Assembly: GCF_003633715.1 (NCBI RefSeq) | Contig: NZ_RBIE01000001.1 | Coordinates: forward strand, 186,001-250,000 | DNA length: 64,000 bases | Reading direction: 5' to 3' | Source of the DNA: Thermovibrio guaymasensis | GTDB taxonomy: Bacteria; Aquificota; Aquificia; Desulfurobacteriales; Desulfurobacteriaceae | Shown: piece by piece, positions 44,253-51,143 of the stretch | Layout: every line of letters starts with the position of its first letter | Numbering within the stretch: position 1 is the stretch's first letter | Program-made: the position numbers and the translations under genes | The notes under the pieces: model-generated | Seen by the model: only the letters and a program-made list of their open reading frames with translations | What the model was told of the DNA's origin: nothing | The model's database searches: none

Positions 44253-46898
44253 ATGGGAATTGGAAGGAGAGACTTCCTTAAAAAGAGTGCAGCTTTAACT
44301 GCAGCTTCCCTTGTTGGTATTAACCTTAAGATAAAGGCTGACGGTATTGCACCAGTTGAGGCTTCTGCAGGAGAGAACCTTGCCCAGATTCCGGATGAGG
44401 TTAAGCGTTCACCTGCTTATAAGAAAGAAGGAGATATTGAGTGGGTAAGGGGAGTTTGCCGTTTCTGTGGAACTGGATGTAAGGTATGGCTCGGTTTAAA
44501 GAACGGGAAGCCAGCAATTATCCGTGGAGAGAAGGACTCTCAGATTAACTTCGGCTTCCTGTGTATGAAAGGGATGCTCTTTTACAAGCTCTTCAGGCAT
44601 CCAGATAGGCTAACACAGCCCCTTTACAGGAAGAGTAAGAAGGAGCCGTTTAAGCCTATTTCCTGGGAGAAGGCCTTTGACATTATGGCCGATGAGATGA
44701 TTAAGGCCATCAAGAAGGGCGAATGGGGCCCAATGGGCTGGACAGGAATAGCGTACTACGGTTCAGGACAGGCTCTAACTGAAGAGACTTACCTCTTCCA
44801 GAAGCTCTTCAGGTGTATAGGAACCAACCACGTAGAGGGTAACCCAAGGCTCTGTATGGCTTCAGCTGTTGGAGGATACCTTACCTCTTACGGAACTGAT
44901 GAGCCAGCCGGAGGTTATGCCGACTTTGATAAAGCTCAAACTGTCTTCATCATCGGTTCAAACACTGCTGAGTGTCACCCAATCCTCTACCGCCGTATTA
45001 TGAAGAACAAGCTTGCTAATCCTAACGGCTACATGGTGATTAACGTTGACCCAAGGGTTTCTCCTACTTCAAAGATTGCCGATATCCACATGCAGTTTAA
45101 GCCCGGAACGGACCTTGCTCTCCTTAACGCACTGGCCCACGTGATTATTAAAGAAGGCCTTTACGATAAAGAGTTTGTAAGTAAGTACTGTTCATTCCAC
45201 ATCTATACAAAGGGAAGGGATAAGAATCCTCTAATTGGTCACGCAGTTTCATTTGAGGAGTACAAGAGGTTCCTTGAGAAGTACACTCCTGAATACGCAG
45301 CTGAAATCTGTGGCGGTAACATTACTCCTGAGATGATTAGAAAAGTTGCAAGGAGATTTGCAACCACAAGGACAGTTTCTATATGGACGATGGGGCTAAA
45401 CCAAAGGACCCGTGGCGTTTGGGTTAACAACCTAGTTACGAACCTACACCTTTTAACAGGAAACGTGTGTAAGGACGGAGCTGATGCCCTTTCACTTACA
45501 GGTCAGCCAAACGCCTGTGGTGGTGTTCGTGAAGGTGGTGGACTCTGTCACATCCTTCCGGGCCATAGGGTAGTTAAGAATGCTAAACACAGGCATCAGC
45601 TTGAGAAGATCTGGGGCGTTCCAAAGGGAACTATTCCTCCAAAGCCTGGATACCATACCGTTAAGATGTTCTCTGCTATTTCCTACACTGAGGAAGACAA
45701 GAGGAGGTTCCCCGGATTAAAGCCTATTCACTTCATCTGGATTGAGGAGACTTCACCACTTCAGTCCCTTCCTAACATGAGAAGGTTTAGGGAGGGCTTT
45801 GCAAGGGATGATGTCTTCGTTGTTGTAACAGATATCTTCCCAACGAGGACAACAGAGTTTGCAAACCTAATCCTTCCTGCGGCTTTCCACTTTGAAAAGA
45901 CCGGTGTTTACGGTTGTACAGAGCGTCGTTCACAGCTAACACCAAAGGCTGTTAAGGCTCCTGGTCAGGCAATGCCTGAACTCTGGCAGATTGTTAACTT
46001 TGCTCAGGTCCTCGCTAAGAAGTTAAAGAGGGAAAGGGATCCGAAGCTACGTAAGAGGGCTTCTATCGTTTACCAGTGTGTAGCTCCATTCATTGAGGCT
46101 GCAAAGAAGGATCCATGGTGGACACTTTCAAAAGAGGTGTGGAACGAGTATGCCGGTAAGGTAACTAAGGGGCAAGACAGTGACCTTTCCGGTGCTACCT
46201 ATGAAGTCCTTCTTGAGAGGCCAGACGGCGTTCAGTGGCCTGCTCCAACTGTTGAGATTGCCCGTAAGGGAGGAACACTCAGAAGGTTCGTTGTTGGAAA
46301 AGACCCAATCGCTACAAAGATTGCCCAAACACATCCAGAGTACAGGGATTGGAAGTGCATTGACTATGGTCACCTCCACAAAGACCACAAGTTCTGGGTC
46401 TGGCTCAGGCCTTACAAAGGACCTGCTGAGCCACCAGACGCTGAGTATCCGTTCGTTCTCTCTACAGGAAGGGTTATTGACCACTGGCATACAGCTTCAA
46501 TGACTGGCCGTATTCCAGAGCTTGCAGGAGACTACCCATACGCTTGGGTAGAGATCAACCCAAAAGATGCACAGCGCCTTGGAATTAACCCCGGTGACCT
46601 CGTTTTAGTTGAGACACGCCGTGGAAAGAACATCCTTCCTGCCCGTATATCAACTGACGAAGGTCCAATGGAAGGAATGGTCTTCGTTTACTGGTACGAC
46701 CAGGAGAAGAGCAGGATGATTAACTTCTGTACACTTGATGCCTTTGACCCAGGTTCAAAGCAGCCTGAGTTTAAGATCTGTGCTTGCCGCATTAAGAAGT
46801 ACGCTCCTGCTCAACCTCTTAAGTCCTTCATCGTTAAGCTTGAGAAAGTTAGGGGCGGTTACCTCCACAACGCAGAGCTTGATCCTAATGAGAAGTAA
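44253..46898 (+). CDS. napA: Periplasmic nitrate reductase catalytic subunit NapA
   Basis: 881-aa molybdopterin enzyme. Tat signal RRDFLKKSAALTAASLVG; a [4Fe-4S] site in VCRFCGTGCKVWLG with the fourth Cys in GFLCMKGM; molybdenum-ligand Cys in GNPRLCMASAVGGYLTSYG; and molydopterin-binding blocks such as NVDPRVSPTSKIADI and TGQPNACGGVREGG. It reduces nitrate to nitrite in the periplasm after Tat export in folded form. Length is close to the NapA of epsilonproteobacteria and Aquificota. It is followed by an intrinsic terminator. Confidence 0.96.
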   Translation: MGIGRRDFLKKSAALTAASLVGINLKIKADGIAPVEASAGENLAQIPDEVKRSPAYKKEGDIEWVRGVCRFCGTGCKVWLGLKNGKPAIIRGEKDSQINFGFLCMKGMLFYKLFRHPDRLTQPLYRKSKKEPFKPISWEKAFDIMADEMIKAIKKGEWGPMGWTGIAYYGSGQALTEETYLFQKLFRCIGTNHVEGNPRLCMASAVGGYLTSYGTDEPAGGYADFDKAQTVFIIGSNTAECHPILYRRIMKNKLANPNGYMVINVDPRVSPTSKIADIHMQFKPGTDLALLNALAHVIIKEGLYDKEFVSKYCSFHIYTKGRDKNPLIGHAVSFEEYKRFLEKYTPEYAAEICGGNITPEMIRKVARRFATTRTVSIWTMGLNQRTRGVWVNNLVTNLHLLTGNVCKDGADALSLTGQPNACGGVREGGGLCHILPGHRVVKNAKHRHQLEKIWGVPKGTIPPKPGYHTVKMFSAISYTEEDKRRFPGLKPIHFIWIEETSPLQSLPNMRRFREGFARDDVFVVVTDIFPTRTTEFANLILPAAFHFEKTGVYGCTERRSQLTPKAVKAPGQAMPELWQIVNFAQVLAKKLKRERDPKLRKRASIVYQCVAPFIEAAKKDPWWTLSKEVWNEYAGKVTKGQDSDLSGATYEVLLERPDGVQWPAPTVEIARKGGTLRRFVVGKDPIATKIAQTHPEYRDWKCIDYGHLHKDHKFWVWLRPYKGPAEPPDAEYPFVLSTGRVIDHWHTASMTGRIPELAGDYPYAWVEINPKDAQRLGINPGDLVLVETRRGKNILPARISTDEGPMEGMVFVYWYDQEKSRMINFCTLDAFDPGSKQPEFKICACRIKKYAPAQPLKSFIVKLEKVRGGYLHNAELDPNEK

Positions 46899-46910
46899 AA
46901 GGGCTTTGGA

Positions 46911-46938
46911 GGGGGCCTACTGGCCCCCTTTTCTTTTT
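46911..46938 (+). terminator. Intrinsic terminator between napA and napD
   Basis: GGGGGCC (46911-46917), TACT, GGCCCCC (46922-46928), then TTTTCTTTTT. This is a strong classical terminator placed inside the nap cluster. Confidence 0.85.
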
Positions 46939-46950
46939 GGGTCTTTTAAA

Positions 46951-46971
46951 ATTCGAAAATCCGAATATAAT
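46951..46971 (+). promoter_or_regulatory. Possible napDGH promoter
   Basis: A perfect TATAAT (46966-46971) sits 20 bases before the napD ATG. It overlaps a small inverted repeat ATTCG...CGAAT (46951-46966) that could be an operator. No good -35 is present, so an activator would be needed. Confidence 0.35.
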
Positions 46972-46990
46972 CCAATATTAAGAGGTGAAT

Positions 46991-47359
46991 ATGCCTATTG
47001 TGAGCTGTGTTGTTACTGCTGAGCCGGAGAAGGGCTTTCAGGTGGAGAAGGAGCTCTTTGAAATACCCGGAGTTGAAGTTTACGGAGGAGAGCTAAAGGA
47101 GGAGGATAACGCCTACTACATAATAGTTGTTCTTGATGCAGAGAGGTACGAGGAACTTGAGGCTTTAGAGAGGAAGATAAAGAGCGTAGACGGAGTCTTA
47201 CAGGTTGCAGTTGTTGAGGCTTACTTCTTAGACGAGTTTGAAAAGATTGAAAGAGGAGAAATTATCCCTAAAAATCCGTTCCACGGTTTAAAGAGAGCAG
47301 AAAAAGAAGCTGAAAGAATGTGGCTTGGAGAAGACGATGGAGAAGGAAAGGAAAACTGA
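46991..47359 (+). CDS. napD: NapD, NapA maturation chaperone
   Basis: About 122-aa chaperone that binds the Tat signal of NapA until the cofactor is inserted. MPIVSCVVTAEPEKGFQVEKEL and GVEVYGGELKEEDNAYYIIVVL match the ferredoxin-like fold of NapD. ATG 46991 is used since AGAGGTGA is spaced for it (GTG 46985 is the alternative). The C-terminal acidic/basic extension overlaps the start of napG. Confidence 0.88.
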   Translation: MPIVSCVVTAEPEKGFQVEKELFEIPGVEVYGGELKEEDNAYYIIVVLDAERYEELEALERKIKSVDGVLQVAVVEAYFLDEFEKIERGEIIPKNPFHGLKRAEKEAERMWLGEDDGEGKEN

Positions 47360-48014
47360 CAGGAGAGAATTTTTAAAGGTTACCCTAGGAGCATTTATCG
47401 GAGGAGCTCTGTTTTCCTCCTGTTCCCTTTCAGACTTAAAAAATCCAAAAACTATGGTCAAAAGTCCTATAAAAACGAACGTTCTCAGGCCACCTGGAGC
47501 AGTTCCTGAGGAGCACTTTGCTCAAAAGTGTATAAGGTGTGGAAGGTGTGGAGAAGTTTGTCCTTACCACTGTATTAAGTACTTTGACGTTAAAACTGGA
47601 GGAGTCTTTTCCGGAACGCCCTACGTTGATGTTATGGAAAAGCCCTGCTACCTATGTATGAAGTGTGTCTACGTTTGTCCTACAGGTTCTCTCGTCCCGT
47701 GTGCTAAAGAAGAAGTTAGGATGGGAGTTGCTGTAATAAACCGTCAAATTTGCGTTACCTGGCAGCAGGATAAGACCGGTCTTATGTGTAAGACCTGTTT
47801 TAACGTCTGTCCCTTCTCGGGAGTCGCAATAAAGATTGACCACGATTTTAGACCTTACATCATTGAGGAAAACTGTACGGGCTGCGGGATTTGTGCCTAT
47901 TCCTGTATAGCTGATACTTACCCAGAAAATAACGGTAAGAAGGCCATATCAATTCAGCCTATAAAGTGGAAAAAGATTAAGCAGATTAAACTTGAGGATA
48001 TTAAGAAATCTTAA
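47337..48014 (+). CDS. napG: NapG, ferredoxin-type periplasmic protein
   Basis: About 225-aa Tat-exported protein (DRREFLKVTLGAFIGGALF) with four [4Fe-4S] sites: CIRCGRCGEVCPYHC, CYLCMKCVYVCPTG, the CKTCFNVCP segment, and CTGCGICAYSC. NapG with NapH forms a second quinol-oxidising route to NapA. ATG 47337 has GGAG six bases upstream; TTG 47325 is possible. It overlaps napD by 23 bases and precedes napH by 11. Confidence 0.92.
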   Translation: MEKERKTDRREFLKVTLGAFIGGALFSSCSLSDLKNPKTMVKSPIKTNVLRPPGAVPEEHFAQKCIRCGRCGEVCPYHCIKYFDVKTGGVFSGTPYVDVMEKPCYLCMKCVYVCPTGSLVPCAKEEVRMGVAVINRQICVTWQQDKTGLMCKTCFNVCPFSGVAIKIDHDFRPYIIEENCTGCGICAYSCIADTYPENNGKKAISIQPIKWKKIKQIKLEDIKKS

Positions 48015-48025
48015 GGGGTGGTGCT

Positions 48026-48892
48026 GTGGCCAGAAAGAGCTTCTTTAAGAGAATAACACTTTGGCGTTACCTCTTTCTTACAGCCTGTTTTATTACTGTT
48101 ATAGGTAACCCCTTTGCCAACTACTACTGGGACGTAAACTTCATTCAAGGTTGGTTTCAGTCTATAGGTATTGGCAACCTTTGGGTAGTTTCTCCACTTG
48201 AAGGCCTTGAGTCTATCCTGACTGCAAAGTTTTTCTATATGCCCTCTTTAGTTGGAATGGTTATTCCTGTAACCCTTGCTTTCTTAATGGGAAGGGTTTT
48301 CTGTAGCTGGATGTGTCCCGTAGAGTTTCTATCCCTTCTAACTGATAAAGTCCTCGGGTTAATTCCTAAGTGGGGCAATAGCTTAAAGTACAGGAAAGAC
48401 TTGGTTAGGTTTGCCAAGTACACTCTCTGGTTTGCCCTTGTAGCAGAGCTTATGGTTACAATGGTTATCGGGTATCCTATGTTCGTATGGTGGTCTCCTC
48501 CAGGACTTGTTGGAAGGGAGACGATGTTTTACGTCTTCTATAAGCACGTGACGGTTGAGATCTTCATAGTAATTTTCGTCCTCCTTTTGAACCTAATTAC
48601 TAGGAGGATGTTCTGTAGGTACTTCTGTCCCCTTGGAGCTATTTTGGCCCTGATAGGGAAGAGGAGACAACTGGTTATTGAGTATGACGCCTCAAAGTGT
48701 GTTGGCTGTAAGATATGTGACAAGCGTTGTCCCATGGGAATCAGCCCCAGCGTAGGGGAGAGCCAGAGCGTTTACTGCTGGAACTGTGCTGAGTGTGTTG
48801 ACGTATGTCCAACATCTGCACTCAACTTTGTCTGGAGGGATAGAGGATTCATAACGCTCCCTAAAGGTTCTAAACAGGGGTCTGCTGTATAA
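48026..48892 (+). CDS. napH: NapH, membrane quinol dehydrogenase subunit
   Basis: 288-aa polyferredoxin with about four membrane helices. It has the two CX3CP motifs of the NapH/NosR group (CSWMCPVEFLS and CRYFCPLGAI), then two cytosolic [4Fe-4S] sites, CVGCKICDKRCP and CWNCAECVDVCP. Start is GTG 48026 behind AAGGGGTGG. It accepts electrons from menaquinol and passes them to NapG. Confidence 0.93.
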   Translation: MARKSFFKRITLWRYLFLTACFITVIGNPFANYYWDVNFIQGWFQSIGIGNLWVVSPLEGLESILTAKFFYMPSLVGMVIPVTLAFLMGRVFCSWMCPVEFLSLLTDKVLGLIPKWGNSLKYRKDLVRFAKYTLWFALVAELMVTMVIGYPMFVWWSPPGLVGRETMFYVFYKHVTVEIFIVIFVLLLNLITRRMFCRYFCPLGAILALIGKRRQLVIEYDASKCVGCKICDKRCPMGISPSVGESQSVYCWNCAECVDVCPTSALNFVWRDRGFITLPKGSKQGSAV

Positions 48893-48907
48893 GTTTTTCC
48901 TGTTATT

Positions 48908-48935
48908 TTGACTTTTTAATAAAAAAACATAATAT
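48908..48935 (+). promoter_or_regulatory. Predicted promoter of the small cytochrome gene
   Basis: TTGACT (48908-48913), 16 bases, TAATAT (48930-48935), in an A/T-rich gap after napH. It suggests the small cytochrome can be made independently of napDGH. Confidence 0.4.
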
Positions 48936-48969
48936 TGAGGTTAGAAAAACTTAAAAGGAGGTATGGAAG

Positions 48970-49221
48970 ATGAGAAAAATTTTAGGAGCTCTTTTCCTTA
49001 CAGCTGCCTTTGCCCTTCCAGCTTCTGCAGGAGTTTGGGAAGCTCAGTGTGCAGGCTGCCACAACGGAAGTTTAGCTCCAAGCAAAGCCCAGCTTAAGGC
49101 TAAGTACAAGTCTGCAAAGGAATTTGTAGAAGCTGGTAAGAAGTCAAACAACCCGATGATGGCTGCATTTAAGAGTAACGTTAAAGCTCTTCAGGACGCT
49201 GCTAAGGAGCTCTATAAATAA
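48970..49221 (+). CDS. Small monoheme periplasmic cytochrome c (c553-like)
   Basis: 83-aa protein with signal peptide (cleavage after ASA) and one heme site CAGCH; NPMMAAFKSNV supplies a likely Met ligand. Start is ATG behind AAAAGGAGG. It is a small soluble electron shuttle, perhaps among the Nap, Hao or other periplasmic oxidoreductases. A hairpin follows directly. Confidence 0.88.
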   Translation: MRKILGALFLTAAFALPASAGVWEAQCAGCHNGSLAPSKAQLKAKYKSAKEFVEAGKKSNNPMMAAFKSNVKALQDAAKELYK

Positions 49222-49222
49222 C

Positions 49223-49942
49223 TTATCGGGGGGATTTCATCCCCCCTTTGTAACTTAGAAAGTTTGCTATTCCCAGTAGAGTAAGCTCTTCAACTAAAAT
49301 CCCGTTTAGTAATCTTTCTATTAACCTTGAGTAACCTCCGGTTAGAATTAGGGGAACTCCCGGAAATTCCCTTTTTACCGATAGGACCGCCCCGTAAGTT
49401 CCCCGCAGGATTCCAGATTCTATACACTCCCTTGTCTTCATTCCAAGTTTAGAGCTCTTGAAGGATTTTACCTCCGGTAAGAGAGCTGTTCCCTCCTTTA
49501 AAGCCCGTGCCATCAGTTTGAGTCCAGGAAGAATTATTCCTCCCTTAAATTCACAGTTAATAACTACGTCAACAACGGTTGCCGTTCCAAAACTTGCCAC
49601 TATGAAGCTTTTAAAGAAGGTGGAACCTCCGAGTATATTTGCGATTCGGTCTGGTCCCATTTCTCCTACGTAGTGAATCTTCACGGGAAGTTCCCTTTCC
49701 AGCTTTACAAACTTTGAATCTGGAAAGAACTCCCTTATGAGCTCTGAAACCTCCGGAACAACACTGGCAATTCCTACTTCTCCTTTAAACTTTCCCGATA
49801 ACTCCTTTAAAAGTTTCGGGTCTTTTAAGATTTCCTCTGTAGGTACTCTTCTAACGAGTTCTACCCTACCTCTTTTAAAGACTCCAACTTTAACTGTGCT
49901 GTTTCCAGCGTCAATCAATAACTTAGGTTCTGTACTCTGCAT
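49223..49942 (-). CDS. coaX: Type III pantothenate kinase
   Basis: 239-aa ASKHA-fold kinase for the first step of CoA synthesis. LLIDAGNSTVKVGVFKRG (phosphate-1), GPDRIANILGGS (the G-x-D-R motif of CoaX), ASFGTATVVDVV and GIILPGLKLMARALKEGTALLP. It is downstream of argJ with its start inside argJ (20-base overlap). Confidence 0.94.
   Translation of the reverse strand: MQSTEPKLLIDAGNSTVKVGVFKRGRVELVRRVPTEEILKDPKLLKELSGKFKGEVGIASVVPEVSELIREFFPDSKFVKLERELPVKIHYVGEMGPDRIANILGGSTFFKSFIVASFGTATVVDVVINCEFKGGIILPGLKLMARALKEGTALLPEVKSFKSSKLGMKTRECIESGILRGTYGAVLSVKREFPGVPLILTGGYSRLIERLLNGILVEELTLLGIANFLSYKGGMKSPR
49228..49249. terminator. Terminator after cytochrome c, within the coaX 3' end
   Basis: GGGGGGA (49228-49234), TTTCA, TCCCCCC (49240-49246), TTT. 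It ends the cytochrome transcript and overlaps the last codons of convergent coaX, so both genes may use it. Confidence 0.75.
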
Positions 49943-51092
49943 TTATCCTCACGTAGTCGTAGGTTAAGTCGCAGGTAAGGTATGTAAAGCTCTCACTTCC
50001 CAGGTTCAAGTTCACCTCAATTTCAATCTCTTCACTATTCTTCATGTACTGTGAGACTTCCTCTTCTCTGTACTCAACTCTACCTCCTTTAAAGAGGAGG
50101 TACTTTCCTATTTTTAACTCTGTTTTCTCCTCAACTATACCCTCCCTTGCTGCTCCGGCTGCTGCAATGATCCTTCCCCAGTTAGGGTCACACCCAAATA
50201 GAGCCGTCTTTACCAGAGGAGAGAGGGCGATTTTCCTTGCAACTCTCCTTGCCTGTTCTTTATTCCTTGCCCCCAAAACTTTTATTCTGGCAACCTTTGT
50301 TGCTCCCTCTCCATCTTTAACTATCTGGTATGCAAGGCTTTTCATTACCTCCTTGAGAACCTCTACAAAGTAGCTGTACTCTTCCTTCCCTATATCCCTT
50401 CCAAGTCCAGTTGATAGGAGGAATACACAGTCGTTTGTGCTCATATCTCCGTCAACGGTTATTGCGTTGAAGCTCTCCTCGTTTGCCTCTTTTAGAGCTC
50501 TGTCAAGGAGCTCCGGTTCCACTTTAGCGTCAGTTCCGATAAATGCCAGCATTGTAGCCATTGAAGGGTCTATCATTCCAGCTCCCTTTGTTATTCCCCC
50601 AACTACAAAGCCGTCTGCTTCCTTAAACGCCGTCTTTGGAAAAGTGTCTGTTGTCATGATTGCCCTTGCAGGCTCTTCCCCCTTTGCCTTTCCGAGATTC
50701 TTAACCGCTTCGGCTATTGCCCTTCTAACCTTGTCCATTGGTAGAGGTTCTCCTATAACTCCGGTTGAGGCTACCAAGAACCTACCTTTTCCAGTTAACT
50801 GGGAGGTTAGCTTTGCCATTTCAACTGCGTCGGCAATTCCCCTTTCTCCGGTACAGGCGTTTGCGTTTCCGCTGTTTGCAACTATTCCGGAAACCTTTCC
50901 CTTAACTTCCATACTTACCTTAATTGGGGCAGCCTTTACGTCGTTTGTTGTGAAAACGGCTGAGAAATCTGCAGGTCTTTCAGTTACGATTACTAAAGTA
51001 TCTGGTCTGTTAAGCTTTTTTTCTGTTTTCTTTATTCCTCCAAATCCTACTCCACACTTGAAGCCGGGAACTTCAGCAATTCCTTTTTTCAA
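49923..51092 (-). CDS. argJ: Bifunctional ornithine acetyltransferase / N-acetylglutamate synthase
   Basis: 389-aa self-cleaving N-terminal-nucleophile enzyme of arginine synthesis. GVGFGGIKK near the start, and TKGAGMIDPSMATMLAFIGTDA, which includes the K-G-A/T-M autocleavage site giving alpha and beta chains (the nucleophile Thr lies in MATMLAF). Also VDGDMSTNDCVFLLSTG, GDGEGATKVARIKVLGA and FGCDPNWGRIIAAAGAA. It recycles acetyl from acetylornithine to glutamate. Confidence 0.95.
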   Translation of the reverse strand: MKKGIAEVPGFKCGVGFGGIKKTEKKLNRPDTLVIVTERPADFSAVFTTNDVKAAPIKVSMEVKGKVSGIVANSGNANACTGERGIADAVEMAKLTSQLTGKGRFLVASTGVIGEPLPMDKVRRAIAEAVKNLGKAKGEEPARAIMTTDTFPKTAFKEADGFVVGGITKGAGMIDPSMATMLAFIGTDAKVEPELLDRALKEANEESFNAITVDGDMSTNDCVFLLSTGLGRDIGKEEYSYFVEVLKEVMKSLAYQIVKDGEGATKVARIKVLGARNKEQARRVARKIALSPLVKTALFGCDPNWGRIIAAAGAAREGIVEEKTELKIGKYLLFKGGRVEYREEEVSQYMKNSEEIEIEVNLNLGSESFTYLTCDLTYDYVRINAEYRT

Positions 51093-51143
51093 CTCTTCCT
51101 CCTTATGGTATTATAAGTTAACTCTAAAATTATAAGGTTTAGA

